Counted from the first letter of the stretch, positions 32,090 to 43,600 are shown. The stretch: DNA of 64,000 nucleotides from Burkholderiaceae bacterium (GCA_024637155.1 JAGXFR010000041.1:1-64000), one strand, 5' to 3'. Made by a program: numbers and translations. Notes: a model not told the origin generated them from the sequence alone.

Positions 32090-33084
32090 CCCGCGCTTCG
32101 GCGCGTGCGCGCGCGGCGTGGATCGACGAGCTCGTCACCCGTTTGTCCGGGGCCACGGGACCCCTCGCCGGCGACTACGTGCTCACCCGCCGCAACGTCT
32201 TCATCCTCCCCTCGCGCCCCGGACTGCTCTACGCGGCCGCGCTGCTCGCGATGCTGATCGCGTCGATCAATTACGCACTCTCGCTCGGCTACGCACTGAC
32301 CTTCCTGCTCGCGAGCCTGGCGCTGGTGGCGATGGTGCACACCTTCCGCGGCCTGAGTGCGCTCACGCTGCGCCCGGGACGCGGCGATCCGGTATTTGCC
32401 GGCGACATCGCCGAGGCGAGCGTGATGGTGCGCAATCCCAGCCGCCTGGAGCGCTACGCGCTGTTCTTCGACGCCGCGGACGCCGCGGGCCGGGAGCGGG
32501 TCGACGTGGCCGCAGGCGCCGAACAAACCGTGCGCCTCGCACTCCCGACCACGCGCCGCGGGTGGCTGCAGATGCCCCGGCTGACGATCTCGACGACCTT
32601 TCCGCTCGGCATCTGGCAGGCGTGGAGCTATTGGCAGCCCGCGCAGCGCGTGCTCGTCTATCCGTGCCCTGAACCCGGGGCGGTTCCGCTGCCGCCCTCG
32701 TCCATGGCGAGCGGGTCGGGAACCGGGCGGGGCGGCGCGCAGGAGGACGTTTCGGCGCTGCGCCCCTACGTGCAGGGCGACGCCGCGCGCCGCATCGCCT
32801 GGAAGGCCGTGGCGCGCAGCGGCGGCGAAACGCTGCTGGTCAAGGAATTCGAAGGCGGGGAGCGCGGCGAACTGACCCTTGCCTGGGATGCACTGCCCGC
32901 GCAGTTCGACACCGAAGCGCGGCTCTCGCGCCTGGCGCGCTGGGTCCTCACGGCGGAGGCCACCGGCAAGCCCTACGCGCTGCGCATTCCGGGCACCGCG
33001 CTGGGGCCGGACCTGGGTCAGACGCACCGGGCGCGCTGCCTCGAGGCGCTGGCCACCTATGGCCAGGGCGGGCACGGGGACTGA
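32086..33084 (+). CDS. DUF58 domain membrane protein
   Basis: 332 residues. Two membrane helices (~46-85), then a beta-rich region and the DUF58 core with DVSALRPYVQGDAARRIAWKAVARS, which normally precedes a vWA-like fold. Standard partner of MoxR and TgpA in envelope stress and maturation systems. Translationally coupled to moxR. Confidence 0.88.
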
Positions 33085-33086
33085 GC

Positions 33087-35111
33087 GTGGGCCAGGCGAG
33101 CCGGATCGGCATCACCCTGCAGGCGCTCGGCGGGCGGCTCGGCGCGCAGTGGGAACGCGAGCGCCGCGACACGCTGTTCCTGATGGGGGCGACCGCGCTG
33201 GCCGTGCTGCCGCACGCCGGCCACCTCCCCGCCTGGGTGACGATTGCCTTCTTCCTGCTCTTTGTCTGGCGCCTCGGACTCGTACTCTCCGGGCGCGCGT
33301 TGCCCGGCGCCGCGGTGGGCTGGCTCGCCGGACTCGCCTGCCTCGCCGGCGTCCTCGCCCAGTACCAGACCCTGCTCGGGCGCGAGCCGGGCGTTGCCGT
33401 GCTCGTGCTCCTCCTGGGCCTGAAGCTCATGGAGATGCGCGCGCGACGCGACCTCTTCGTGGTGATCTTCCTGTGTTTCTTCGTGCTGCTCACCTCGTTC
33501 TTCTACGCACAGACTCCCTGGGCGGCGGGCGGCGCGTTGCTGGCGGTGCTGGCGCTGGTCGCAGCGATGCTGACCATGCAGTACGGCGAGCGCGAGGCCC
33601 CGGTCGGCAGACGGCTGCGCTCCGCAGCCGTGTTGCTGGGACAGGCGCTGCCGCTCGCGGTGCTCATCTTCGTTCTTTTTCCGCGCCTGCAAACGCCGCT
33701 CTGGGGCCAGCCGGGAGAGGCTCCCGGGGCACGCACCGGGCTCTCGGATACGATGCGTCCCGGCGCGGTCGCGCTGCTCGCGGAGTCCGAAGAGGTGGCG
33801 TTCCGGGTGCGCTTCGACGGGGCCGCGCCCGCACGCGCGCTCCTATACTGGCGCGGACCGGTGCTCGGGGACTTCGACGGCACGCTCTGGCGCGAATTCG
33901 GGAGCACGGGCGGTGCGCCCCGCCCACCACGCATCGAACTGCCCGCCACCGCGGAACCGATCGGCTACACGGTGACGCTCGAACCCAGCAACCAGCGCTG
34001 GCTGCTCGCGCTGGACGTGCCCGTCGCCCTCGCGCCGGTTGCCGGCCGGATGCCGCTGGTGACTCCGGAACTGCTGGTGCTCGCCCATGAACCGGTCACG
34101 GCGGCGCTGCGCTACCGGTTCGAGTCGAGCACGACGTATCGCCTCGGGCGCGAAGAGGATCCCGCCGCGCTGGCGGCCTCGCTCGCCCTCCCTGCGGGCT
34201 ACAACCCGCGCACCCTCGCGCTCGCCGCGGACTGGCGCGCGGCCGAGACGGAGCCGGCGCGCATCGTCGCGCGCGCCCTCGAGATGTATCGCAGCGAGCC
34301 GTTCTGGTACACGCTGCGCCCGCCCCTGCTCGGTCGCGACAGCGTGGATGATTTCCTGTTCGGGACGCGTGCCGGCTTCTGCGAGCATTTCGCCGCGTCC
34401 TTCGTCGTGCTGATGCGTGCCGCGGGCATCCCCGCGCGCGTGGTCACCGGCTATCAGGGCGGCGAGCGCCAGCCGGACGACGGTTCCTGGATCGTGCGCC
34501 AGTCCGACGCCCACGCGTGGGCCGAGGTCTGGATCGCCGGCGAGGGCTGGACGCGGGTCGATCCGACCGGCGCGGTCGCCCCGGAGCGCATCGCGAGCGG
34601 CGAGCGCGCGCGGCGCGACGCCCCCGGTTTCGCCGACGCGTTCGACGGCAGCCTGTCGCTGCTGCACGGCCTGAGCCGGCGCCTCGACGCACTTTCTCAC
34701 GCCTGGACCGAATGGGTGCTCTCCTACGAGACCTCGCACCAGAAACGCCTGCTGGCGCGGTTCGGATTTTCCTTCGACAGCTGGCACGATCTCGCGGGGC
34801 TGCTGGCGGCAGCGTTGATGCTCACGATCTCCGCGGTTGCGCTGTTCACGCTGCACCCGCGCACGCCGCGCGATGCGGCCGAAGCCGCCTACGCGGCCTT
34901 TTGCGCAAAGCTGGCGCGACGGGGCGTCGCCCGCGCGTCGAACGAAACCGCCCGTCAGCTGCTGCTGCGCGCCGACGCGGCGCTCGACCCCGCGCAGCGC
35001 GCGCAGGCGCAGCGCATCGTCACCCTCTACAATGCGCTGCGCTACGCTGCTCCAGGGGAGCAGACCGTCGGCGTGCGACACTTGCGACAGCTCGTGCGCG
35101 CCTTCGGGTGA
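33087..35111 (+). CDS. tgpA: TgpA-like membrane transglutaminase (DUF3488 + transglutaminase domain)
   Basis: 674 residues. Residues ~25-195 contain at least five or six hydrophobic helices (DUF3488). They are followed by a periplasmic part with the transglutaminase core: Cys in TRAGFCEHFA (~432), His in SDAHAWAEVW (~475) and Asp in RVDPTGAV (~491), all intact. One more helix (~570-590) and a DUF4129-like C-terminal tail follow. The start is GTG, 2 nt after the DUF58 stop. The Pseudomonas homologue is essential; the substrate here is unknown. Confidence 0.92.
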   Translation: MGQASRIGITLQALGGRLGAQWERERRDTLFLMGATALAVLPHAGHLPAWVTIAFFLLFVWRLGLVLSGRALPGAAVGWLAGLACLAGVLAQYQTLLGREPGVAVLVLLLGLKLMEMRARRDLFVVIFLCFFVLLTSFFYAQTPWAAGGALLAVLALVAAMLTMQYGEREAPVGRRLRSAAVLLGQALPLAVLIFVLFPRLQTPLWGQPGEAPGARTGLSDTMRPGAVALLAESEEVAFRVRFDGAAPARALLYWRGPVLGDFDGTLWREFGSTGGAPRPPRIELPATAEPIGYTVTLEPSNQRWLLALDVPVALAPVAGRMPLVTPELLVLAHEPVTAALRYRFESSTTYRLGREEDPAALAASLALPAGYNPRTLALAADWRAAETEPARIVARALEMYRSEPFWYTLRPPLLGRDSVDDFLFGTRAGFCEHFAASFVVLMRAAGIPARVVTGYQGGERQPDDGSWIVRQSDAHAWAEVWIAGEGWTRVDPTGAVAPERIASGERARRDAPGFADAFDGSLSLLHGLSRRLDALSHAWTEWVLSYETSHQKRLLARFGFSFDSWHDLAGLLAAALMLTISAVALFTLHPRTPRDAAEAAYAAFCAKLARRGVARASNETARQLLLRADAALDPAQRAQAQRIVTLYNALRYAAPGEQTVGVRHLRQLVRAFG

Positions 35112-35208
35112 TCCTGGAGCCGGCGCACCGCAGGCCGGCGCGCCGCGCCCGTCCTGCACCACCACCACCCGTATCGACCTACCCGTTCGCAACCACACCG
35201 CCGCCCAC

Positions 35209-36264
35209 GTGACCGCCCTGATTCGAAAACCGCTCCTCACCCTCGCCCTTGCGCTCGTCGCCCTGACCGCGCTGCCGGTCCCCGTAGCAGCCGTGCTGCG
35301 CAACGACCGCCCGCCGGCCATCGTGCCGACGGCCGACTACACCCAGCGCGAGGACGTGCAGGCGTTCATCGCCGCCACCGCCGCGCGTCACGGATTCGAG
35401 CCGGGTGCCCTGCGCCAGCTGCTCGCCCAGGCGCGGCACGAAGCCGCGGTCCTGCGCCTGATCGCGCCCCCGGCGGCGACCTTCAAGCGCTCGTGGGCCG
35501 CCTACCGGCAGCGCTTCCTCGATCGCACCCGGATCACGGGCGGCCTCGCGTTCTGGCAGGAACAGGAGGCGGCGCTGGAGCGCGCCACGGAGCGCTTCGG
35601 GGTTCCGCCCGAGATCGTCGTCGCGATCATCGGAGTGGAGACCGTCTACGGGCGCATCACCGGGAACTTCCGGGTACTCGACGCCCTCGTCACGCTGGGC
35701 TTCGACGACCCGCGGCGCCCAGCGTACTTCCGCGCCGAGTTGGAGCAGTTTTTGCTGTGGACGCGCGAGTCCGGGATCGATCCCCAGTCGGTGCGCGGCT
35801 CGTACGCGGGCGCGATCGGCCTGCCGCAGTTCATGCCGGCGAGCATCCGGCGCTTCGCGGTGGACTTCGACGGCGACGGGGTGATCGACCTGCGCTCGAG
35901 CGCCTCGGACGCGGTCGGGAGTGTCGCGAGTTTCCTCGCCGCGCACGGCTGGCAGCCCGGCGCGCCGACGCACTTCCGCGCGCAGGTCCAGGACGAGGCA
36001 CGCCTCGCGACGCTGATCGACGCCGGGATTGAGCCGCGTTTCACGGCAACCGAGCTTGCTTTCCACGGGGTCGTCGCGCTGCCTGCCGCGCCGGCCGACC
36101 TGCCGCTGGCCTTCATCGATCTGCCCAATGGGGACGACGCGCCGAGCTACTTCCTGGGCGCGCAGAATTTCTACGTGATCACGCGCTACAACCGCTCGAG
36201 CTTCTACGCGATGGCCGTGCTGGAACTGGCGCAGGCGCTGCGCGCCGGGCGCAGCGCGCGCTAG
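35209..36264 (+). CDS. mltB: Lytic murein transglycosylase B
   Basis: 351 residues. N-terminal signal sequence (~1-28, ending PVAA). GH103 domain with the catalytic E144 in AIIGVETVYGR, then GAIGLPQFMPASIRRFAVDFDGDG and GSVASFLAAHGW. No lipobox cysteine is seen, so it is probably soluble in the periplasm. It cleaves peptidoglycan to 1,6-anhydro products. GTG 35209 is chosen because the signal peptide starts there. It overlaps cysM tail to tail by 4 nt. Confidence 0.94.
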   Translation: MTALIRKPLLTLALALVALTALPVPVAAVLRNDRPPAIVPTADYTQREDVQAFIAATAARHGFEPGALRQLLAQARHEAAVLRLIAPPAATFKRSWAAYRQRFLDRTRITGGLAFWQEQEAALERATERFGVPPEIVVAIIGVETVYGRITGNFRVLDALVTLGFDDPRRPAYFRAELEQFLLWTRESGIDPQSVRGSYAGAIGLPQFMPASIRRFAVDFDGDGVIDLRSSASDAVGSVASFLAAHGWQPGAPTHFRAQVQDEARLATLIDAGIEPRFTATELAFHGVVALPAAPADLPLAFIDLPNGDDAPSYFLGAQNFYVITRYNRSSFYAMAVLELAQALRAGRSAR

Positions 36265-37169
36265 GCCGGAAACAGCCCGGTCGACAGATAGCGGTCGCCG
36301 CGGTCGCAAACGATGAACACGATCGTCGCGTCGCGCATGGCGCGCGCCAGGCGCAGCGCGATGGCGCATGCCCCGCCCGACGACGGACCGCAGAAGATCC
36401 CCTCCTGCACGGCGAGCCGGCGCATGGTGTCTTCGGCCTCGTCCTGCGTGACGTTTTCCAACCGGTCGACCCGCGCGTGTCGATAGATCGCCGGCACGTA
36501 GCCCTCGTTCCAGCGGCGAATGCCGGTGATCGACGAGCCCTCCGCCGGCTGCGCCCCGATCACCACCACGTCCGGGTTGCGTTCCTTGAGGCAGCGCGAG
36601 ACGCCGGTGATGGTTCCGGTCGTTCCCATCGCCGAGACGAAATGGGTGACCGCACCCTGCGTGTCCGCCCAGATCTCGGGCCCGGTGGTTTCGAAGTGCG
36701 CGGCCCAGTTGTCGTCGTTGGCGAACTGGTCGAGCACCCTGCCCTGTCCCTCGCGCTGCATCTGCTCGGCCCGGTCGCGCGCGCCCTCCATGCCACGCTC
36801 GCCCCCGACGAGGACGAGTTCGGCGCCGTAGGCCTTCATCGCCTGACGCCGCTCGACGGACAGGTTGTCCGGCATCACCAGCACCATCCGATAGCCGCGG
36901 ATCGCGGCGACCATCGCCAGCGCGATGCCCGTATTGCCCGACGTCGCCTCGATCAAGGTGTCACCGGGCTGGATTTCGCCGCGGCGCTCGGCGCGTTCGA
37001 TCATGGCGAGCGCGGGGCGGTCCTTGACCGATCCGGCGGGATTGTCGCCCTCGAGCTTGGCCAGCACGACGTTGCCGCGCGCGGCACCCGCGTCGCCGGG
37101 CATGCGCTGCAGGCGCACCAGTCGCGCGGCGCCGATCGTCCGGTCGATGGTCGGATAGGCGTGGGTCAT
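36261..37169 (-). CDS. cysM: Cysteine synthase B
   Basis: 302 residues. PLP-dependent enzyme: the lysine is in NPAGSVKDRPA, the phosphate-binding loop is EATSGNTGIAL, and SAMGTTGTITGVSR and CGPSSGGA are present. The shorter length and SVKDRPA point to CysM rather than CysK. It makes cysteine from O-acetylserine and can use thiosulfate. Its ATG overlaps the end of oxyR by 4 nt. Confidence 0.95.
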   Translation of the reverse strand: MTHAYPTIDRTIGAARLVRLQRMPGDAGAARGNVVLAKLEGDNPAGSVKDRPALAMIERAERRGEIQPGDTLIEATSGNTGIALAMVAAIRGYRMVLVMPDNLSVERRQAMKAYGAELVLVGGERGMEGARDRAEQMQREGQGRVLDQFANDDNWAAHFETTGPEIWADTQGAVTHFVSAMGTTGTITGVSRCLKERNPDVVVIGAQPAEGSSITGIRRWNEGYVPAIYRHARVDRLENVTQDEAEDTMRRLAVQEGIFCGPSSGGACAIALRLARAMRDATIVFIVCDRGDRYLSTGLFPA

Positions 37170-38098
37170 TGCAGGGACGAGGCGTGCACGATCTCCGCAA
37201 CAGCCAGTTTCCCCACGGCGTCGGCCAGCGCGTTGATCGCCTCGGTGCGCGGGAAACCCTTGCGCCAGGCCAGCACGACACGGCGCACCGGCGCGGGTGA
37301 CTCGAAGGGGACGTAGGCGAGCAGCCCCTCATCGCCCTCCAGCGGAACCGCCATCACCGGCAGCACCGTGATGCCGATGCCCGAGGCGACCATGTGCCGG
37401 ATCGTCTCCAGCGAGGAACCCTCGAAGGTCCGCTGGATGCCCGCGCTGGCCTGGGCAAAGCCCGACATCTCGGGACAGACCTCGAGCACGTGGTCGCGAA
37501 AACAGTGCCCCTGGCCCAGCAGCAGCATGTTCTCGCCCTTGAGTTCGACCGAACCGACAGCCGTGCGCCCGACCCACCGGTGCCCGCGCGGCACCGCGAC
37601 GACGAAGGGTTCGTCGTAGAGCGGGCGCGTAACGAGCCCGCGATCCGGGAAGGGCTCGGCGAGGATCGCGACGTCGATCTCGCCCTTGCGCAGGCGCTCG
37701 AGGAGTTGGACCGTGAAACTCTCCTCGAGAACCAGCGGCATCTGCGGGATGTCGGCGATCAGCCGCGGGATGAGGTGGGGCAGCAGGTACGGACCGATCG
37801 TGTGGATCACCCCGACCCGCAACGGCCCCTCGAGCGGATCGGCGCCGTGCTGCGCGATCACCCGGATCGCATCGGCCTGCTCGAGCACCTGCTGCGCCTG
37901 CTCGACGATCCGTTCGCCGACCGGCGTGACGCCGATGTCGGCGCCGCCGCGCTCGAAGAGCATCACGCCGAGTTCCTCCTCGAGCTTCTTGATGCCGACC
38001 GAAAGCGTCGGCTGGCTGACGAAGCAGGCCTCGGCGGCGCGGCGGAAGTGGCGCTCGCGCGCCAGCGCCACCACGTATCGGAGTTCGGTGAGGGTCAT
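37166..38098 (-). CDS. oxyR: Hydrogen peroxide-sensing regulator OxyR
   Basis: 310 residues. LysR family: helix-turn-helix in RRAAEACFVSQPTLSVGIKKLEEELG (~20-44). The redox pair is intact, with C199 and C208 in GQGHCFRDHVLEVC, the same numbering as E. coli OxyR. It activates peroxide defence genes. It sits next to recG as in many betaproteobacteria, 39 nt downstream of it. Confidence 0.95.
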   Translation of the reverse strand: MTLTELRYVVALARERHFRRAAEACFVSQPTLSVGIKKLEEELGVMLFERGGADIGVTPVGERIVEQAQQVLEQADAIRVIAQHGADPLEGPLRVGVIHTIGPYLLPHLIPRLIADIPQMPLVLEESFTVQLLERLRKGEIDVAILAEPFPDRGLVTRPLYDEPFVVAVPRGHRWVGRTAVGSVELKGENMLLLGQGHCFRDHVLEVCPEMSGFAQASAGIQRTFEGSSLETIRHMVASGIGITVLPVMAVPLEGDEGLLAYVPFESPAPVRRVVLAWRKGFPRTEAINALADAVGKLAVAEIVHASSLQ

Positions 38099-38137
38099 AG
38101 CGCTGCGATGATAGCAAGCGCAGTCGCGCCGTGAACC

Positions 38138-40153
38138 TCAGGCCCCGAGATACTCTTCGCGACCGCCGAGCCAGCGTGCGAGGTGGCGCTCGACGAGCTG
38201 CGGATGCTTGCGCAGCATCGTCGCTGCGGCGTCGCGCGCCGCTTCGACGAGCCGCGCGTCGCGCTCCAGGTCGGCGAAACGCAGCATCGGGACGCCCGAC
38301 TGGCGCGCACCGAGAAACTCGCCGGGACCCCGCAGGATCAGGTCGCGACGCGCGATCTCGAATCCGTCCGAGGTCTCGTAGATCACCCGCAGCCGCTCGC
38401 GCGCGAGCGGGGCCAGCGCCGTTCCGTAGAGCAGCACGCAAACGCTGTCGAGCGCTCCGCGCCCGATGCGACCGCGCAGCTGGTGCAGCTGCGAGAGCCC
38501 GAAGCGCTCGGCGTCCTCGATCACCATCAGCGACGCGTTGGGCACGTCGACGCCGACTTCGATCACGGTGGTCGCCACCAGCACCCGCACGGCGCCGCGC
38601 ACGAAGCGCTCCATCACCTCCTGCTTTTCGGCCCCCGAAAGTCGTCCGTGCACGAGGCCGACCGTCAGCGGCGCCAGCGCGTCGACCAGCCGCGCGTGCG
38701 TGTCGATCGCCGTCTGCAGGTCCAGCGCCTCGCTCTCGGCGACCAGCGGACAGACCCAGTAGACCTGGCACCCCTGCGCCGCGACGGCGCGCACGCGCTC
38801 GAGCACCTCGTCACGCCGCGCGGCGGAGATCAGCTTGGTCACCACGGGCCTGCGCCCGGGGGGCAATTCGTCGATCAGCGAAACATCCAGGTCCGCGTAG
38901 TAGCTCATCGCCAGCGTGCGCGGGATCGGGGTCGCGCTCATCATCAGCTGGTGCGGCAGCGCCCCGGCTCCCGTCTTGGCGCGCAGCTTCAGGCGCTGGG
39001 CAACCCCGAAGCGGTGCTGCTCGTCGACGATCGTCAGCCCGAGCCGGGAGAACTCCACCGACTGTTCGATGAGCGCGTGGGTGCCCACCAGCAGATCCGC
39101 CTCGCCGGCGGCCACCTGCGCGCGCACCGCCTTCTTTTCCGAATCCTTGAGCGAGCCGGTCAGCCAGGCGATCCGCACGCCGGCCTGCGCCATCCAGGGT
39201 TCGAGCTTGCGCCAGTGCTGCTCGGCGAGGATTTCGGTCGGCGCCATCAGCGCAACCTGAAAGCCGCTGCCGATGGCCCGCGCGGCCGCGAGCGCCGCGA
39301 TCACGGTCTTGCCGCTTCCCACGTCGCCCTGCAGCAATCGGTTCATCGGCTGCGTGCGCGCCAGATCGGCGCCGATCTCGGACCACACGCGCTGCTGCGC
39401 GCCGGTGAGCTCGAACGGCAGCACGGCGAGCAGCGCGTCGACCATCGCGCCGCCGGTCAGCCCCGGCGCGTCCTGCTGCGCGCGCGCGCTGCGCGAGCGA
39501 CGCAGCGACAGCTGCTGCGCGAGCAGTTCGTCGAAGATCACGCGTTGCCAGGCGGGGTGGCTGCGCTCGGCGAGAGAGGAATGGTCGACGCCGGGCGGCG
39601 GCGCGTGCAGCAGCGCGATCGCCTCGGCAAGCGGCGGCAGACCTTGCGGGACGACCCCGTCGCCGGGCACGGTCTCGCTCAGGTCGGTCTGTCCGAGCGC
39701 CTTGCGCACCGCCGCGCGCAGGCTCGCCTGGCCGACTCCGGCGACCGTCGGATAGACCGGTGTCAGCGTTTCGGGAAGCGGCGTGTCTTCGTGCACCACC
39801 CGGTAACGGGGATGCACCATCTCCAGCCCGAAGAGACCCCCGCGCACTTCGCCGATCGCGCGGATCCGCGCTCCCGACGTGAACTGGCGCAGCTGCGAAG
39901 CGTAGTAGTGCAGGAAGCGCAGGATCAGTGCGGCGCCATCGTCGCGCAACGTGACGACGAGACCGCGGCGCGGACGACGGGCGACCTCGCTGCGCTCGAC
40001 CGTCCCCTCGACCTGCACGGTCGTGCCGGGACGCGCTGCCGCGACCGGCATGAGCTTCGTCTCGTCCTCGTAGCGCAGCGGCAGGTGCAGCGCGAGGTCC
40101 TGTTCGCGCCGGATCCCGAGCCGCGCAAAGCGCGCGATCGAGGGGTCAGCCAA
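38138..40153 (-). CDS. recG: ATP-dependent DNA helicase RecG
   Basis: 671 residues. The N-terminal wedge/OB domain (~1-160) is followed by helicase motifs: RLLQGDVGSGKT (I), APTEILAEQHW, VDEQHRFGVAQR (II), MSATPIPRTLA (III), VATTVIEVGVDVPNA, and HQLRGRIGRG (VI). It remodels stalled forks. The start is TTG 40153, overlapping the ridA end by 8 nt. Confidence 0.97.
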   Translation of the reverse strand: MADPSIARFARLGIRREQDLALHLPLRYEDETKLMPVAAARPGTTVQVEGTVERSEVARRPRRGLVVTLRDDGAALILRFLHYYASQLRQFTSGARIRAIGEVRGGLFGLEMVHPRYRVVHEDTPLPETLTPVYPTVAGVGQASLRAAVRKALGQTDLSETVPGDGVVPQGLPPLAEAIALLHAPPPGVDHSSLAERSHPAWQRVIFDELLAQQLSLRRSRSARAQQDAPGLTGGAMVDALLAVLPFELTGAQQRVWSEIGADLARTQPMNRLLQGDVGSGKTVIAALAAARAIGSGFQVALMAPTEILAEQHWRKLEPWMAQAGVRIAWLTGSLKDSEKKAVRAQVAAGEADLLVGTHALIEQSVEFSRLGLTIVDEQHRFGVAQRLKLRAKTGAGALPHQLMMSATPIPRTLAMSYYADLDVSLIDELPPGRRPVVTKLISAARRDEVLERVRAVAAQGCQVYWVCPLVAESEALDLQTAIDTHARLVDALAPLTVGLVHGRLSGAEKQEVMERFVRGAVRVLVATTVIEVGVDVPNASLMVIEDAERFGLSQLHQLRGRIGRGALDSVCVLLYGTALAPLARERLRVIYETSDGFEIARRDLILRGPGEFLGARQSGVPMLRFADLERDARLVEAARDAAATMLRKHPQLVERHLARWLGGREEYLGA

Positions 40154-40529
40154 GCACCATCACCGCATCGACTTCGAACAGCGCGCCGCGCGGCAGGCTG
40201 GCGACGCCGACGGTAGCACGCGCCGGAAACGGCGCGGTGAACACCTTCTCCATCGCTGCATTGACTTCGGGGAAGCTGGCCATGTCGGTGACGTAGATCG
40301 TCAGCTTGACGCAATCGGCGAGCGATCCGCCGGCCGCCTTGGCCACCGCGGCAAGATTCTCGAGCGCGCGCTGCGCCTGCTCGGCGATCCCGCCCTCCAC
40401 CATCTGGCCGCTCGCCGGGTCGAGCGCGATCTGGCCCGACAGGTAGACGGTCTGGCCGGCGCGCACCGCCTGCGAATAGGGTCCGATCGCAGCCGGTGCA
40501 CCGCTGGTGGCAATGATTTGCTTCTCCAC
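40146..40529 (-). CDS. ridA: RidA-family reactive intermediate deaminase
   Basis: 127 residues. AIGPYSQAV, YLSGQIALDP and the catalytic Arg in APFPARATVGVASLP are conserved. It hydrolyses 2-aminoacrylate and similar enamines, protecting PLP enzymes. GTG 40529 has a strong GGAGGAAAGG site; the frame is open upstream without conservation. Confidence 0.94.
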   Translation of the reverse strand: MEKQIIATSGAPAAIGPYSQAVRAGQTVYLSGQIALDPASGQMVEGGIAEQAQRALENLAAVAKAAGGSLADCVKLTIYVTDMASFPEVNAAMEKVFTAPFPARATVGVASLPRGALFEVDAVMVLG

Positions 40530-40660
40530 GTTCCTTTCCTCCGGTTTCGCGCGGCGCGCCGCGCACCGCAGCGACCAGTGTAGCGGATCAGCACCGGCTC
40601 CCCGGTATGCTATCGGGGACGCCAACCGACGCCGCCGCAACCGCTGACCGTGGACCCACG

Positions 40661-43600
40661 ATGACCGCACCCACCCGTCCCCCGCACGACCCGAGCCCAC
40701 CGGCCGAGAACGGGCGCTATCTCGGTGACGCGTTGCGCGGCACGATCCGGATTCGCGGCGCGCAGCAGAACAATCTGAAAAACCTTTCGCTCGACATCGC
40801 GACCGGCGAACTGCTGGTGGTCACCGGGGTCTCCGGCTCGGGCAAGTCCTCGCTGGTCTTCGACACCCTCTACGCGGAGGGCCAGCGCCGCTACGTGGAG
40901 ACCTTCTCGCCCTACGCCCGTCAGTTCCTGGACCGGATGGACAAGCCGCGCGTGGAGCGCATCGACGGGGTTCCCCCGGCGATCGCGATCGACCAGACCA
41001 ACCCGGTGCGCACCTCGCGTTCCACGGTCGGGACGATGACGGAGTTGAACGATCACCTCAAGCTGCTCTACGCGCGCACCGCCACCCTCTATTGCCGTCA
41101 GTGCGGCGCCGCCGTGCACCGCGACACCGTGGCGACGATCAGCACCGCGCTGCGCCAGCGTGCCGGCGACGCGGCCGGACTGCGCGTCGCGGTGTGCTTT
41201 CCGATCGAGGTGCCGGCAAACTTCAGCCCCGAAGAGGTCGAGCACTTCCTGCAGGCGCAGGGCTACACGCGCGTCCACGCCCGCACCACGACCGAAGGCG
41301 GTGCCCTGCGCCTGAGCGTCGTGCAGGACCGCTTCGCGCTCGCCACGGTGAGCGATGAGCGCCTCGCCGAGGCACTCGAGGCGGCGCTCGCGCGCGGGCG
41401 CGGTCGAGTCGAAGTGCATCCGCTCGCCGCCGAAGCCGACACGGACGCCACGGCGACAGGCGTCGACGCCGCAGCGGCGCCACCGGGCTGGCACTTCAGC
41501 ACCGCGCTGGGCTGCGCGGCGTGCGCGATCGAATACCCGGACCCGACTCCGAGCCTGTTCTCGTTCAACTCGCCCATCGGCGCCTGCGAGACGTGTCGCG
41601 GCTTCGGCAGGGTCATCGGGGTCGACCTGGCCCTCGTCATTCCGGACGAGACCAAGTCGCTCCGGCTCGGCGCGGTCCGCCCCTGGCAGACGAAGAGCTT
41701 TCGCGAGTGCCAGGACGACATGCTGCGCTACGCGGAACGAGCCGGCATTCCGAGCGACGTCCCGTGGCGCGAACTCTCCGCGGAACACCGCCGCTGGGTG
41801 ATCGAGGGCGCCGACGACTGGACCGGCAAGTGGCGCAAGCAGTGGTACGGGGTGCAGCGTTTCTTTCAGTGGCTCGAGAGCAAGGCCTACCGAATGCAGA
41901 TCCGGGTGCTGCTCTCCAAGTACCGGTCCTACACCGAGTGTCCGGCCTGCGGCGGCGCGCGCCTCAAGCCCGAGGCACTCCTGTGGCGCCTGGGTCCGGC
42001 GCCGGGCCGCTCGATTCACGACCTGACGCGCGAGCCGATCGAACGCGCCGCGCGCTGGCTCAACGAGTTGGAATTGCCCACCGCGCTCGATACCGCGACC
42101 ACGCTGCTGCGCACGGAAATCGCCGCCCGGATGCGCTTCCTGCTCACCGTCGGCGTGGGCTACCTGACGCTGGATCGCCAGTCCCGGACGCTCTCGGGCG
42201 GAGAAGTCCAGCGGATCAACCTGACCACCGCGCTGGGCACCTCGCTGGTCAACACCCTGTTCGCGCTGGATGAACCTTCGATCGGGCTGCACCCGCGCGA
42301 CGTGGGCCGCATCATCGAGGTGATGCAGCGCCTGCGTGCCGCGGGGAACACGATCGTCGTCGTCGAGCACGACCCGCAGATGATGCGCGCCGCCGACCGG
42401 GTGCTGGACCTGGGTCCGGGTCCCGGCGAGCGGGGCGGTGAAATCGTCTTCCACGGCACGCCGGAGGCGCTGTTCGCCGCCTCGACCCTGACCGGCGACT
42501 ATCTCGCCGGACGCCGCACCGTGTCGATTCCGCTCGGGCGCCCGGTGCGCGCGCACACCCCGAAGCTGGTGCTCGAGGGCGCGCGCGCCCACAACCTGAA
42601 GAACCTGTCGGTCGAAATCCCGCTCGGACGGCTCGTGGTGCTGACCGGGGTGTCGGGCAGCGGAAAGTCGACCCTGATGCAGCAGGTGCTGCTGCCCGCG
42701 ATGCTGCAGGCGCTCGCGCGCCCGACCGACGCACCGGGCCGCTTCGAGCGGTTGCTCGGCGCCGAATTGCTCGCCGACGTGGTCTCGGTCGACCAGTCGC
42801 CGATCGGCAAGACCGCACGCTCGAATCCCGCCAGCTACGTCGGCGCGTTCGATGCGATCCGCAAGCTCTTCGCGGCGCATCCGCTCGCCGTCGAGCGTCG
42901 CTACACCGCCGGCACGTTCAGCTTCAACACGGGCAACGGGCGCTGCCCCAGTTGCGCCGGAACCGGTTTCGAACACGTCGAAATGCAGTTCCTCTCGGAT
43001 GTCTACCTGCGCTGCCCCGACTGCGACGGCCGCCGCTATCGCGACGAGGCGCTCGAAGTGCGCCTTTCCCGCCCCGACGCTCGACGCGCCGACAGCTCGT
43101 CGTTTCCCGCGCTGTCCGTGGCCGACGTGCTCGGACTCACGGTGCGCGAGGCGCTTGCCTTCTTCGCCGGCGAACGCGAGATTCACGCGCGCCTCGCGCC
43201 GCTGTGCGACGTCGGGCTCGACTACCTGCGCCTCGGCCAGCCGGTGCCGACGCTCTCGGGCGGCGAGGCGCAGCGTCTCAAGCTGGCCGGTCATCTGGGG
43301 GCCGGGCGCAAGCCGGTCAGCAAGGCGGCGCGGGGCGCGGCGCGCACCACCGGCCCCTGGGGCGAGGTGGGTCGCGGCGGTACGCTTTTCCTCTTCGACG
43401 AACCCACCACCGGCCTGCATTTCGACGACATCGCGCGGCTGCTCGGCGCCTTCGGCAAGCTGCTCGCCGCCGGTCATTCCCTCGTGGTCATCGAACACAA
43501 CCTGGAGATGATCCGCGCGGCCGACTGGATCATCGACCTGGGTCCCGAGGGGGGCGACGGGGGGGGCGAACGCGTCGCGGTCGGAACGCAGGCGGATATC